DNA of 64,000 nucleotides from CAKZQX01 sp034435975 (GCA_034435975.1 DAOTWD010000042.1:38098-102097); one strand, 5' to 3'; numbered from the stretch's first letter, positions 7,927-18,149 are shown. Notes: generated by a model from the sequence alone, not told the origin. Made by a program: numbers and translations.

Positions 7927-9662
7927 ATGGCGGAGCTTGCACAATGCTTCAATACCTGTTCCACCGACCAGGTGTTGGCAATTTGAGGAACACTGGCCCA
8001 GGCCCGGCGGGCAGTCAGGATACCATAGCGCAACCGGTTGAGTTCGTCTGGATGATGCGCATCGCTGTTCACCACCAGGGTCACACCCAGTTCCAGCGCA
8101 CGTCGGGCATACACGGCATCAAGGTCAAGCCGCTCCGGGTTACTATTAATCTCCAACAATGTGCCATTGGCAGCAGCAGCTTGAAACACGGCCTCGAGAT
8201 CCAGATCGGCACCCTCGCGCCGATCGAGGATACGACCGGTTGGATGGGCGATAATATCAACATGCGGATTGGCAATCGCTTGCAGCAGGCGGGCGGTAAT
8301 CTGATCACGGGGTTGGCGCAGACTGACGTGTAGCGAAGCCACGACCAGATCCAGATCGGCCAGTGCTACATCAGGCAAAGCCAGGCTGCCATCGGGGGTA
8401 ATATCAACCTCAACGCCATGCAGGATACGAAACGCTTCACCACGAGCAGCATACTCGGCGTTAAGTGCCGCAATCTCTACCGCCTGGTCGCGCAGGCGAG
8501 CAACATCAACGCCACCCGTCACTCCCAGATAGGCGCTGTGATCGGTAATAGCAATATATTCATGGCCAAACGCATGAGCAGTCGCAGCCATCTGTGCAAT
8601 ACTGGCGCGACCATCACTCCAGGTACTATGCATATGCAGGTCACCGCGAAGATCAGCCAGCGTTACGAGGTCGGGTAAGGTGCCAGACCGGGCCGCCGCG
8701 AACTCGCCGCGATCTTCACGGAGTTCAGGCGGAATCCAGGGCAGGCCCAGCGTGGCATAGACCTGCGCTTCGTCAGCACAGGTAATGAGGGTATCGTCAG
8801 CCTGACGGAAACCATGTTCGCTAAAGCGTAACCCACGCTCCAGAGCCAGTTCACGTAGGCGAATGTTGTGTGCCTGGCTGCCCGTAAAATGCTGCAAGGC
8901 GCTGCCCCACTGTGCTGGTGGCACCACCAGCAGATCGGCCTGCAGTCCACTGTGCAATACAACAGAGGCCTTCATTGTGCCTGACGTCAGCACCTCGGCC
9001 ACCTGCGGCAGGGCGGTGAAGGCCTGTACCACCGTCGCGGTATCGTCCTGTGCCGCCAGCAAATCGAGGTCACCCACCGTTGGGCATGCACGGCGCAGGC
9101 TCCCTACTGCTGTGATCTGCAGATCAACAATAACTTCCTGGAGCGCAGCGATCAGCGTTTCGGCGGTAGACATGGCGTAGGGCATGAACACCCGCTGGTC
9201 ACGTTGAGTAATCCTTTCTAGTCCCTGCCGAATACGCTGCTCGGTTTTAGCCCCAAAGCCCTTTAGCGTGCGCAGCCGACCAGCATCGATCATCGCCCGC
9301 AGATCATCCAGACTGGCAATCCCAAGTTCTTCATAGAGTCGTTTCGCAGTACGAGGGCCAATCTCTGGCACGCGTAACAGATCCAACACTCCCGCTGGTA
9401 TCTGACTCTTCAGCTGTTCATAGAGCGGTAAGGTGCCGGTATCCAGCAAAACACCGATTTTTTCGGCAATCGTCTTGCCAATGCCAGGAATGTCCTCCAG
9501 CGCCTGACGCGCCTGATAGTCAGTGAGGGGCAGTGGTAAATCGCTAATCACATCGCTGGCACGACGATACGCAAGAATACGGAAACGATCCTCACCCAGA
9601 ATCTCCATGCGGTCGGCAATAGCCTGAAAGATGTGGGCAACATCACGATTAGAAAGAGACAT
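7923..9662 (-). CDS. polX: DNA polymerase X family protein with PHP domain
   Basis: 579-aa repair polymerase/exonuclease. Helix-hairpin-helix motifs lie at about 55-65 (IPGIGKT) and 98-108 (VPEIGPRTA). The nucleotidyltransferase signature GSLRR is at 187-191, with metal-binding Asp198 and Asp200 in GDLDLL. A C-terminal PHP domain begins with DLHMHSTWSDG (His343, His345) and ends with VNSDAHH. In bacteria PolX fills gaps in base-excision repair and the PHP domain gives metal-dependent 3'-5' exonuclease activity. Length and domain order are typical. The glycosidase gene starts inside its stop codon, an unusual operon partner. Confidence 0.96.
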   Translation of the reverse strand: MSLSNRDVAHIFQAIADRMEILGEDRFRILAYRRASDVISDLPLPLTDYQARQALEDIPGIGKTIAEKIGVLLDTGTLPLYEQLKSQIPAGVLDLLRVPEIGPRTAKRLYEELGIASLDDLRAMIDAGRLRTLKGFGAKTEQRIRQGLERITQRDQRVFMPYAMSTAETLIAALQEVIVDLQITAVGSLRRACPTVGDLDLLAAQDDTATVVQAFTALPQVAEVLTSGTMKASVVLHSGLQADLLVVPPAQWGSALQHFTGSQAHNIRLRELALERGLRFSEHGFRQADDTLITCADEAQVYATLGLPWIPPELREDRGEFAAARSGTLPDLVTLADLRGDLHMHSTWSDGRASIAQMAATAHAFGHEYIAITDHSAYLGVTGGVDVARLRDQAVEIAALNAEYAARGEAFRILHGVEVDITPDGSLALPDVALADLDLVVASLHVSLRQPRDQITARLLQAIANPHVDIIAHPTGRILDRREGADLDLEAVFQAAAANGTLLEINSNPERLDLDAVYARRALELGVTLVVNSDAHHPDELNRLRYGILTARRAWASVPQIANTWSVEQVLKHCASSAI

Positions 9663-10050
9663 CGGTATACGCTCAGTTTTCTTGTAGGGCCAGGTACTGA
9701 GAAAATAGCTGTCAGGAAATAGGAAAGAGGGAACCAGAGGAGGGAGAAAATAGCTGTCAGGAAATAGGAAAGAGGGAACCAGAGGAGAGGACTTCTCTTT
9801 CTCCTTTCCATTTCCTCTATCTCCTCTTATCTCCTCCTTTCCTCATTGGGCGAAAGCCGCTCAAGCGGGTGAAGCCCTTCTATCCCAGGGCGAAAGCCCC
9901 TACTGACTAGCCAATCAATAACATGGAACAGCTTACAGAAAAAATACCTGCTCTGACTTGCATCTCTACGCCCACTTTTGCCCTGGCTATCCGGCCTGAT
10001 CTACATCCATTGTATCACCAGGCAATTCGCCCTCATTTGGCCCGACTTCA
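9663..10050. repeat. intergenic region with 45-bp tandem duplication
   Basis: Positions 9699-9742 and 9744-9787 are an identical 44-bp unit (period 45 bp), purine-rich with GGAAATAGGAAAGAGGGAACC. They are followed by a pyrimidine-rich tract (9789-9842: TCTCC/TTTCC words) that is partly complementary, so the region could fold back. 9849-9900 has GGGCGAAAGCC words. No gene is supported up to 10050. Confidence 0.75.
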
Positions 10051-10078
10051 TCGCCTGGCGATCTGGATCGCCAGGCGA
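10051..10078 (-). terminator. hairpin just after the golvesin-domain gene
   Basis: Perfect 12-bp stem TCGCCTGGCGAT / ATCGCCAGGCGA with a 4-nt loop, three bases beyond the stop at 10082. No T run follows. Confidence 0.5.
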
Positions 10079-10081
10079 CGT

Positions 10082-11515
10082 TCATTCTACAGGTACTGGC
10101 TCATCTACCGGCAGCGGTTCGGCAGTGGGCGAGGGTTGTGGCCATGGTTCGACCCCGGTCGTATCCATACTGGCTTCTTCGGGCCAGGGCGCTTCATTCC
10201 CGGCACGATCACGGGCACGTACCCGAAACGCAAAATGCCGGCCCTCGTCCGGGCCAAACCAGGCACTGGTCTCTGTAACCTGAATGCGCCAGTCACGCCA
10301 GCCACCGCGAGGTAGTTGGTGTACCTGCACATCATAGGACTCAATGCCACTGATGTCGTCTTCGCCGTCCCATTCAACCAGAAAGCCATTGCGCTGACGC
10401 GTGATGCTGGTGATGCGAGCCTCAGGCGGCGTAGTATCGGTGCGTGCAATCCAGGCCATTGCATCGAAGCGTACTGCTTGCTGACGGTCGCCCGTGACAT
10501 TCGATAGCACAACCTGTCCACCGGTGGCATCGAAACGATATGTACCCAGCGAAACCCACGTTCCAGCATTGGTCGCCTGGTTGACCTGCACCTCCGCCAC
10601 TCCATCGCGGTGGGTCACGCGATAGCGTGCCGAAGTCGTCGGTTGGGGGCTACCACAAGACGGAATATAGGCGTTGACCTGGTAGAATCCGGCCGCCAGT
10701 TGTGGTACCCAGGTGGCACGATGTTCACCCTCTGCCGCACCGGTAACAGAAGGTACCCAGCGATGACGACCATTCAAGCCACAACGGGCTTCCTTCCAAT
10801 CCGCACCGCTGGCGGTATAGCCCGCAGTATCATTATCCACCATAATTGCACCAGCCTCCACCTGTGGATTGTCGAGCGGTTCTGTATCGGGTACCTGCGC
10901 GGGTGCGTCTGGTGATGGATCGGGTTGCGTTGGTATCTGTGACGGTGGCGCTACCAGAGTTACACCTCCCGGCCCCGGATCTTCTCCCAACCAGAGAAAC
11001 GTCACCTGCACCCAGTCGTTGCGCGTCATCCCCAGATCATCCCAGAACGTACCATCGGCAATATCAATCCCGTTCGGGTTATTAATACGCCGTCCAAACT
11101 GATCCCGGCCACCGTTATAGCCGTTCAGGTACGCCGCCTGTGCCATAGGCACGCCGACCGGCAGATCGCGGTAGTTATCTCGATTGGGCGACCAGTAGTT
11201 GTCATTCGTGTTCCAGGGACCAACGTCCCACACCGGGGCAACCACACTCCGCCCGTTATAGGTCAATCGCACCTGATATTCATTGCCACGATAGGATGAC
11301 AGGTTACGCCACGAAGGAAGGGCCACAAACCGGTCACGCGGTTGAATAATATGCCCATTGGCAGTCTGATAACCCACCAGTCCCAGGCGCGTGGCAAAAA
11401 TGGTATAGGTAGGTGCCAGCGATCGGGTCTCACGTGGCGCAGGTGCCGCCTGTACCTGTGCTATGGCAATCATAATCATCAGCACGACGAGCGGAACAAA
11501 CTTCCAGGTTCGCAA
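10082..11515 (-). CDS. secreted double-psi-barrel / golvesin-like / FN3 protein
   Basis: Exported protein of about 477 aa. From TTG 11515 (AAGGAG ten bases upstream) it has a clean signal peptide: positively charged RTWK, then a hydrophobic stretch ending in VQAAPAP. GTG 11575, overlapping the previous stop as GTGA, is the alternative start but places about 20 odd residues before the signal. Mature residues about 30-160 resemble an RlpA-like double-psi beta-barrel (VAPVWDVGPWN). Next come a Pro-rich linker, a golvesin/xanthan-lyase-type sugar-binding domain (GFYQVNAYIPSC, VRFDAMAWIA) and a fibronectin III-like domain near the end. A role in wall or polysaccharide binding is inferred; no catalytic residues are assigned. 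Confidence 0.75.
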   Translation of the reverse strand: MRTWKFVPLVVLMIMIAIAQVQAAPAPRETRSLAPTYTIFATRLGLVGYQTANGHIIQPRDRFVALPSWRNLSSYRGNEYQVRLTYNGRSVVAPVWDVGPWNTNDNYWSPNRDNYRDLPVGVPMAQAAYLNGYNGGRDQFGRRINNPNGIDIADGTFWDDLGMTRNDWVQVTFLWLGEDPGPGGVTLVAPPSQIPTQPDPSPDAPAQVPDTEPLDNPQVEAGAIMVDNDTAGYTASGADWKEARCGLNGRHRWVPSVTGAAEGEHRATWVPQLAAGFYQVNAYIPSCGSPQPTTSARYRVTHRDGVAEVQVNQATNAGTWVSLGTYRFDATGGQVVLSNVTGDRQQAVRFDAMAWIARTDTTPPEARITSITRQRNGFLVEWDGEDDISGIESYDVQVHQLPRGGWRDWRIQVTETSAWFGPDEGRHFAFRVRARDRAGNEAPWPEEASMDTTGVEPWPQPSPTAEPLPVDEPVPVE

Positions 11516-11571
11516 TAGTCTGCTACTCCTTGTTCCTCCTGACCGCTGTTCGCAGTCTACACAACAATAGC

Positions 11572-12684
11572 TCACTCAACGGTGAGATTGCGCAGATCCG
11601 GCAGGGCGACGATCCACACTGGCCCGACATTAAACAGAACCTCTGTATCATCGGCATGATAGAACCGTAGCGGCCACGCTGCCGCTGGTTTCCGCCAGTG
11701 ACCAGTATGTTCGCGGCCATCAAGAAAAAAACGGGCGCGTCCCTCGCCAATAACCCGCTGTTCGATACGCCCCTTGTCGTCACCAGGAACAGGCGCTTCG
11801 TAGACCTCTATCGCCACAATATTCTTAAACCAGAGTTGTGCGTTCGTTCGCCCATCAACATGCGGTTTATTGCGGCGCAGCCGGAAATAACCGTTGGTTT
11901 CTGGATCATATGTCCAACCCACCGGATCATCGGCATAGATAAAATAGTAGTCCAGGCGCTGGACGGATGGGCGCTCAACCAGGGGGAGATCGGGCTTAAA
12001 CAGCAACCCCTGTGCGCTCAAGTCAGGAACTGCACTCTCTTGCTCGGCTACAAAGCGCTGCAACTCGGTGCTGGTGGTGTACAAATTGTGCGGTGGATCA
12101 CGTTCGTTATCGCGGTAAAAATAGGGTTCCCCGTCGCGTCGTAGGGCATCCATATTCACGATCTCGGTTGCACTCTCGGCCAGCACCAGACTATCCGGCG
12201 AGCCACCGGCATGCACAAAGACGGCGCTCAAACCCATCGCCCACTGCACAAAGTAGAGCCGGGCGCTACGTACTGCGCCAATCTCATCCAGATCGGGCGA
12301 GATACCAGGCACGAAAATCCCCATGTAGCGTGTAAGACCATATTCGGCCAGAGCCTCGAACACCATTACGGCCCCATCCATCCCGGTTTGGGGATAGGCG
12401 GCGGGATGATTGTCAAACATGATCGCCAGCGGCCGCTGCTCGATTGTGCCACGCGCAAACGTCAAACCACCAGGAAGCGGAGTCGGCGTGGGAGTGGCGG
12501 TAGGCGGGATCGCGGTGGGGGTCGGTGGAGCAGGTGTTGGTACTTCCAGAGTTGGGGTAGACGGCACCGGTGGCAAGGTTGGCATCGACGTTATTGACGT
12601 TGCCTGATCAATGGCTATGCTCCCGCAGGCACCGAGCAATACGATAATACCAGGCACGATGGCTAGACGCTGGAACATTGGCAT
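11572..12684 (-). CDS. DUF3048 domain lipoprotein (YerB-like)
   Basis: 370-aa predicted lipoprotein. From ATG 12684 (AAGGAG five bases upstream) the signal peptide ends in the lipobox LLGAC. A Pro/Thr-rich linker with PTATPTPTPLP follows, then a DUF3048 domain with the characteristic RPLAIMFDNHPAAYPQTGMD start and IGAVRSARLYFVQWA, and a C-terminal DUF3048 half (TNAQLWFKNIVAIEVYE). Family members such as B. subtilis YerB are outer-surface lipoproteins of unknown function. Its stop overlaps the alternative GTG start of the next gene, so the two are probably one transcript. Confidence 0.85.
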   Translation of the reverse strand: MPMFQRLAIVPGIIVLLGACGSIAIDQATSITSMPTLPPVPSTPTLEVPTPAPPTPTAIPPTATPTPTPLPGGLTFARGTIEQRPLAIMFDNHPAAYPQTGMDGAVMVFEALAEYGLTRYMGIFVPGISPDLDEIGAVRSARLYFVQWAMGLSAVFVHAGGSPDSLVLAESATEIVNMDALRRDGEPYFYRDNERDPPHNLYTTSTELQRFVAEQESAVPDLSAQGLLFKPDLPLVERPSVQRLDYYFIYADDPVGWTYDPETNGYFRLRRNKPHVDGRTNAQLWFKNIVAIEVYEAPVPGDDKGRIEQRVIGEGRARFFLDGREHTGHWRKPAAAWPLRFYHADDTEVLFNVGPVWIVALPDLRNLTVE

Positions 12685-13021
12685 TACGTCTCCTTCCCCA
12701 GGCAAGATCATCCCAAAACGGCGCGTATTCTACCATACTTCTGGCAACGGTTGTGCCGACAATACCATTGCCGTACAATAAATAATCGTTGAGGATTGTA
12801 GCACACCACAGGTTGCGGATCGACGATACTGATGCACCACGAGGGCATGTTTCATCGTTTTGTAACCTGATGGCCAGCCACAACAGGGGCACGTTGCAAC
12901 GTGCCTCTCCTTCGACACCGAAAATGACCAGATTCCACTTTCGTTCAAGCTTCACGCCTGGGACGCTCTGATATGGGCGTCAACCATATGTGGATGGAGC
13001 AAATAAGTCGTATGTTTCGCA
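12685..13021. other. intergenic region with hairpin
   Basis: No gene seen. The only clear structure is an 11-bp hairpin with one wobble (12885-12908, GGGGCACGTT / AACGTGCCTCT), which could terminate the minus-strand von Willebrand gene ending at 13022. The 12.7 kb side presumably holds the DUF3048 promoter. Confidence 0.5.
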
Positions 13022-15634
13022 CTAACGCCGGATAAAAAGCCCACGTCGCACGGCAATCTCCAATACCCACAGCACGAGCGCCGCACCAAGCAACCAGGGC
13101 CACAGTTGGTGCGGCGTCGGTATACCATTCGTTGTTTCGGTGGTGAGTGGTACACCAGCATTGGTGTTTAGCACCTGACCGCCCGTATGTTGCGCAATCG
13201 CTTCTAGCAACGGTATGCCCTGCAAAAGGCCGCCTGTTGCATCCATAGGCATGTACTCAGCCGGTACCGGTTGGACATAGCCGATCTGCGTCTCATAGCG
13301 GATGGCATCACGCTCCAGGACAACCTCAACTGCATAGGCACCATCTCTGGGCAAGAGCAGATCGCGGGCATAACGGCCAGGAGCAATCTGCGGCAGACGT
13401 ATTTCGCTTTGTGTACCATCAGGTAACGTCACCCGCGCATTGACTGTCGCCAGATCAATCGGCACGCTCCCCGCCTGTACCGCCTCTACCACCAGTTGCA
13501 CATCATTGCCTTGCGATACCACCCGTACTTGAAGCGGGCCGCTACTGTCTGGTTCAGGCAATGTATAGCGTACTACCTGCGACCAGAAGCGGCTGTAATC
13601 AGGCCAGTTCAGCCACGGGTCAGCCCACGGTTCGGCAATGGACGGCGTCCATGCCACGGCACGCCCCAACCCGTATTGCCAGGCCGACAAGACCGGGTCT
13701 TCTATCGGCGAGCGTAGCACCACATCGGCAGCCTCTTTGGGCGTTGTTGCCACATACCCACTCAGATCAGGCAGATTGGCGGGTGCAAAGCCGCGCAGGA
13801 GCGGATGCGCGGTGGCAACATCGGCCCGAAAGCGCTCCTCAACGGTCGGATCCGAGTTCGCAATTTCGCTCTCGCGCAACGTCAGGCGCGGAATATCATC
13901 GGGATGCGAGGCATAATAATAACGCCCACCACCCCACTGCGCCAGAATATCGAGCAATTCCAGATCTGCGTCCTGCCCAATTGCCACCGTCGAGAGCGTC
14001 ATATTCATCGAGCGCGCCGCGTCAATTAACTGGCGGTACGCCACACGATCACTGGTAAACGAGCGACCATCGGTCAACAACACGGTATGCCGAGTGGTCG
14101 TTGGCTGACGTGCCAGTTCGCCCATCCCAATATTGAGTGCCCCAAAGATATCGGTTCCACCGCCAATCGGCAGAGTCGCAATTGCGTCCTGGATCTCTTT
14201 GAGCGACAATCCCTGCCCAATCGGCTGGAACGGAACAACCCAGTCCTGGCGTGTATCAAAGGCCAGAATACCAATCCGGTCATTCTGGCGCAAGGCCTCG
14301 GTCGAGAGGATGGCCGCCTCCTTCGCCATATCAAACTTGGTGACACCATAGGCCGCCGTCATACTGGCCGAGCGATCAATAACCAGCAGCAGTGAGATTT
14401 CTGGGCGTTGCGGTCGGGGTGGTGGATCCATCAAAACGGGCAACACATGCTCCAGCGGCGTGTCCTTATATGCTCCCAGACCAAACGAGTTACGGCCACC
14501 CGTCACCACCAGCCCCCGCCCTTCACTGCGCACAAACTCGCGCACGCTGGTCATCTGATCCAGGGAAAGCACACTGACCGGTACATCCACCAGCACCATA
14601 CCCGCATATGGCTCCAACTCGGAGAGGCGCGAAGGCAATTGCGTGGCTGGCATTGTCTGTACGTCAATACCTCCGCGTTGCAAGGCAGCATTCAACTCCT
14701 GCCCGTTCCCTGAACGTCCTTCAACGAGCAGAACCCTCGGCGCTGGCGTAACAGTAATCGCCGCTGCAGCCTGATTGTTGCGCTCAAACGTATCTGGCTC
14801 ACCAACAATTTCGGCGCGCACCTGCATCACCCCTGCACTGGTCGCCTGAATAGTGAAGGGGAACGTATTCAGGCCTGCCTCAAGCAACACCGGTTGCTCA
14901 TCCAACAACCGCTCACCCTCCCAAACACGCAGCGTAGCAGATGCCGTACTCCTGCTCCCGGTACCAGGTATATAGCCGACAACGATCTCCACGTCGTTGT
15001 TTTGATGCTCATACATCGAATGCGGGGCATGCAACCGCGCAATATACAGATCGGGATGCTGATACGGCTCAATTGACCAGACATCAATCGGGATGCCCAC
15101 AACTGCCGCTCGTTCAGCTTCACGTAGCGCGTCACCTGTTGTCTGCATCCCATCTGAGAGCAAGATGATCCGCCCACCAGTCGATGCCAGCATATCCTGT
15201 GCCCTGCGCAACGCCTCGGCAATGTTCGTTCCTGCTGGATTCAGCGCCGATGAGACAGATTGCAGGTTATCTTCATCGGGCGCAACCACGTTTGCCCCAA
15301 ACCAGAGGATCGCCGTGCGCCGTGCACCTGGCTGATCTTCGCCTGCATCCTGGTTCAACAGGTATGCCAGGCGTCGTGCTTCCGATTGTAGTGCCACCTT
15401 GCCATCAGCGGTGAGACTATCAGATTGATCAACCAGTATCACCACCATGCTCTCGGTAGGTACCTCTTGACCTGACAGTGGGTTGGCGAGCGCCAGTATC
15501 AGGAATGTCACCGTGCCTAGTCGTAGCAGGAGAGAGGCAATCGGCAGCCGTCGCCCTCGCCAGAGCCACAGGATCACCACAATGACTGGTAGTACAAAGA
15601 GCAGGATAAGTATATCAGGATTACGAAATATCAT
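13022..15634 (-). CDS. membrane protein with two von Willebrand A domains and amidotransferase-like domain
   Basis: 870-aa membrane protein. Two N-terminal membrane segments (about 8-25 and 36-52) precede a first vWA-like domain with the metal-site pattern D-Q-S-D-S at 69-73. Next is an Ig-like part, then a class I glutamine-amidotransferase-like fold (RVLLVEGRSGNG, MVLVDVP). Near residue 400 comes a second vWA domain with DRSASM and GGGTDIFGALNIGM. One C-terminal membrane helix is in WPWLLGAALVLWVLEIAV. This is the architecture of BatA/YegZ-type proteins often found with MoxR AAA ATPases; function is uncertain. It shares organisation with the gene just upstream (15731-17656), so they likely act together. 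Confidence 0.85.
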   Translation of the reverse strand: MIFRNPDILILLFVLPVIVVILWLWRGRRLPIASLLLRLGTVTFLILALANPLSGQEVPTESMVVILVDQSDSLTADGKVALQSEARRLAYLLNQDAGEDQPGARRTAILWFGANVVAPDEDNLQSVSSALNPAGTNIAEALRRAQDMLASTGGRIILLSDGMQTTGDALREAERAAVVGIPIDVWSIEPYQHPDLYIARLHAPHSMYEHQNNDVEIVVGYIPGTGSRSTASATLRVWEGERLLDEQPVLLEAGLNTFPFTIQATSAGVMQVRAEIVGEPDTFERNNQAAAAITVTPAPRVLLVEGRSGNGQELNAALQRGGIDVQTMPATQLPSRLSELEPYAGMVLVDVPVSVLSLDQMTSVREFVRSEGRGLVVTGGRNSFGLGAYKDTPLEHVLPVLMDPPPRPQRPEISLLLVIDRSASMTAAYGVTKFDMAKEAAILSTEALRQNDRIGILAFDTRQDWVVPFQPIGQGLSLKEIQDAIATLPIGGGTDIFGALNIGMGELARQPTTTRHTVLLTDGRSFTSDRVAYRQLIDAARSMNMTLSTVAIGQDADLELLDILAQWGGGRYYYASHPDDIPRLTLRESEIANSDPTVEERFRADVATAHPLLRGFAPANLPDLSGYVATTPKEAADVVLRSPIEDPVLSAWQYGLGRAVAWTPSIAEPWADPWLNWPDYSRFWSQVVRYTLPEPDSSGPLQVRVVSQGNDVQLVVEAVQAGSVPIDLATVNARVTLPDGTQSEIRLPQIAPGRYARDLLLPRDGAYAVEVVLERDAIRYETQIGYVQPVPAEYMPMDATGGLLQGIPLLEAIAQHTGGQVLNTNAGVPLTTETTNGIPTPHQLWPWLLGAALVLWVLEIAVRRGLFIRR

Positions 15635-15730
15635 ACTTTTTTAGCGGTGGGCAACAGACATCAGTCGGTGGTCTTAGTAAAACCTCGTGTTGTGTCGCAT
15701 ACCCGGTGATCACTTCTTTCTACGAGTACA

Positions 15731-17656
15731 TTAACGATGGATATAGATCCATTCTATCACCATAACGGTCAATGTCGCCAGAGCCAGCCAGGGCCAGAGT
15801 GGTTGTGCTACCGGTTGAGTGGTATCATCGCTGGAGTCGAGTAATAGGTTGGTGCTGGCTGTAATCAGATCGGGAGATACAGGCCGTGGGCGCAGATCCG
15901 ACTCGGCTGGCGAACCCGCATTCACTGCGATACGCTGCTCATACAACACGCTGTCGCCAGCACGCTCTGCAATCGTATATACCCCGGTCTGCGTAAGATC
16001 TTCGATATGGATTGATGTTGCAGGGACGGTCAGATCGATCTGGCGCGTCTGCCCGGTGGGGGCAGTGATTGTCAGTGTCTCTGCATGCGCTCCGGGTTGA
16101 AACCCCAGTAGCTCACCTGCCAGCATGGAAACCGGAAGCGGTGCTGGTGTTAAATCGCGTACTGTACGTGCTACCAGCAACGGAAAAGCGAGGCGCTCAC
16201 TCAGGTTGCTGCGGGTCAAGTCAAACGTCCAGATACTGACCTGGCTTCGATCAACCTGTCCGCGCACGATCAACGGCACATCATCGGCCAGCACCTGCAC
16301 AGCGGCCCAGGCAGGCAGTTGAACCACACGGGCGGTAGCAAATGTGACACTATCCAGGCTGAGACCATCAAACAGGCTATTCGCAGCACTATCAGGTGGC
16401 ACAACCACCCGTGCCGGAGCGCTCACCGGGCGCGTTGCATCTACCGTGAGGAGCGCGTTCCCAGCTTCAGGTGGATGCACCAGTAACACCCCACCGGGTG
16501 GTAATTGATCGGGCAGCATGCCTTCAAAAATCGTCAGATCGGCTCTGGCTGCAGCAGAAGCAGCCGTATACGCAGCCGGATCGACCACAACGACGCTGAC
16601 ACCCCGGATTGCCATCAATGCTCGCTCCAGTGGCTTTGGCTGCGCAGAAACCAGCACCACCTGCACCGGTCGCGTTTGCTCTAGAATGAGACTGGCCCGA
16701 TCATCAGCAGCCAGAGCATCCTGTCCTTCCAATTCAGCCCGCAATACACGTATACCAGCCGGTACTTCCCAGGTCAAATCAGCTTCACCATCGGCGGGCA
16801 GATTAACATAGCGTGTGTCCAGCAGGTGCTCATCACCAAACAACAGGACACGCATTTCAACCGGTGCCGAACCATAGTTGGCAACCCGCGCATAGACCGG
16901 AGTGATAGAGCGATTGGTCGGACGTGCCCCAAACGCAACAATCGCTCGATTACTGCGGTCACTACCAACGGTCAGCCACTCAATATCGGTGCCAGGACGC
17001 ACAATCTGGCGGGTTGACACCGTGGCTGCCAATAAACTGATCGCGGGCGAGGCATTATCACTGAGGACAACGATTCGTCCACCATCGTGGGTATCAAGTG
17101 CAGCCTGTGCCAGCGTCAGCGCCCCGGATAGATCACTCCCCACGCCTTCACTCGCCAGTGTATCCAGGGCATTCAGCAGGCCCGTGCGCTGGTGGTGGGT
17201 GCCCATTGCTATCACCCGCGCTCGTGGCCCGGCGCTAATCAATGTCAGGCTGTCGCCAGGAGCCAGACCATTGATCAACGAACGGGCCTGTTCTCGCGCC
17301 TGATCCAGGCGGGTACGTCCCTCCTGGCTGAACAATCCAGCCCCTTCGCGGGCATCCATACTGGTTGAACTATCAATAATGAGCGCCAGGTGATTTCCAC
17401 TCTTGAATCGCCCGCCCAACCACTGGGGCTGACCCAGTGCCAGGGCCAGCAGCGCTGCAGCCAGGAGATGCAAGAATAACAACAAAGTCAGGGGTAATCG
17501 CAGGCGGCGCTGGTTATCCGTTTTGTTGGATATCTCCTGCCATAACAACAACGAGGGCACGATAACCCGTCGCCGCCGCTCGCGTACAAGATGGAACCAC
17601 ACAATAATGGGAAGCGCGATCAGCGCTAGCAATCCTGACGGAACAAGAAAGGCCAA
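15731..17656 (-). CDS. BatA-like von Willebrand A membrane protein
   Basis: 641-aa protein with the BatA (aerotolerance regulator) N-terminal module: MAFLVPSGLLALIALPIIVW, a basic stretch, and a second hydrophobic segment at about 53-75. A vWA domain follows with the metal-site residues Asp95, Ser97 and Ser99 in DSSTSM, then Ig-like and amidotransferase-like segments, and a final membrane helix. Bat proteins are proposed to act with MoxR ATPases in protein-complex assembly or stress; no moxR or DUF58 gene is in this window. The 96-bp gap to the next gene and the shared domain plan suggest co-transcription. Confidence 0.85.
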   Translation of the reverse strand: MAFLVPSGLLALIALPIIVWFHLVRERRRRVIVPSLLLWQEISNKTDNQRRLRLPLTLLLFLHLLAAALLALALGQPQWLGGRFKSGNHLALIIDSSTSMDAREGAGLFSQEGRTRLDQAREQARSLINGLAPGDSLTLISAGPRARVIAMGTHHQRTGLLNALDTLASEGVGSDLSGALTLAQAALDTHDGGRIVVLSDNASPAISLLAATVSTRQIVRPGTDIEWLTVGSDRSNRAIVAFGARPTNRSITPVYARVANYGSAPVEMRVLLFGDEHLLDTRYVNLPADGEADLTWEVPAGIRVLRAELEGQDALAADDRASLILEQTRPVQVVLVSAQPKPLERALMAIRGVSVVVVDPAAYTAASAAARADLTIFEGMLPDQLPPGGVLLVHPPEAGNALLTVDATRPVSAPARVVVPPDSAANSLFDGLSLDSVTFATARVVQLPAWAAVQVLADDVPLIVRGQVDRSQVSIWTFDLTRSNLSERLAFPLLVARTVRDLTPAPLPVSMLAGELLGFQPGAHAETLTITAPTGQTRQIDLTVPATSIHIEDLTQTGVYTIAERAGDSVLYEQRIAVNAGSPAESDLRPRPVSPDLITASTNLLLDSSDDTTQPVAQPLWPWLALATLTVMVIEWIYIHR

Positions 17657-18149
17657 ACTTGTTGCTCCTTATAGTAACGCGACGAAATCCTGACGTTGCA
17701 AAACTTCAAGCGGTTCGCCACGTCGCTCTGACGAAAGCCAGGACTTCTGTGCGCAATGCATGATCAATACATAACGATTTTATCGTTCTTATGATAGCCG
17801 ATCTTGTCAGATTGTGGAGGACATAAGGCGGAGAAAGGGCTGATTCTCATCAAAGACACATCTAGCGGCAACCTGAAAAGCCCTGAAATTTCCGTAACAT
17901 CCACAACGTCTGTCCGAACCACGGCTTCCCTGGCACGTTCAAGCAAGGCTGTGAGGTCAACTTTGTTCATGGGCATACTCTGGAGATCACTATTCAGATG
18001 GTACCTGGGCCAGCGGAACTGCTGGCCCTCGCACAACTTTCGGTTCGATCTGTTATAGCCACGAAGCCACCAGAACGGGCCGAACCGCAGAGAATCCAGG
18101 AAGGACACCTCCTTCCTGACCACCTCACCTGAACGGTTACTTCTAGTAC
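17657..18149. other. intergenic region with two hairpins
   Basis: Contains a hairpin at 18007-18028 (GGGCCAGC / GCTGGCCC, loop 6) and one at 18097-18118 (CAGGAAGGA / TCCTTCCTG, loop 4); the latter could terminate radC. A minus-strand frame at 17764-17973 (starting MNKVDLTALLERAREAVVRT) has protein-like composition but no ribosome site, and may be a remnant; I do not call it a gene. Confidence 0.5.

Noticed and set aside
17764..18123. 119-codon minus-strand frame between radC and the BatA-like gene
   Set aside because: The first half runs through two hairpins; an inner MNKVDLTALLERA start has no ribosome site. Possibly a remnant, noted in the intergenic entry.
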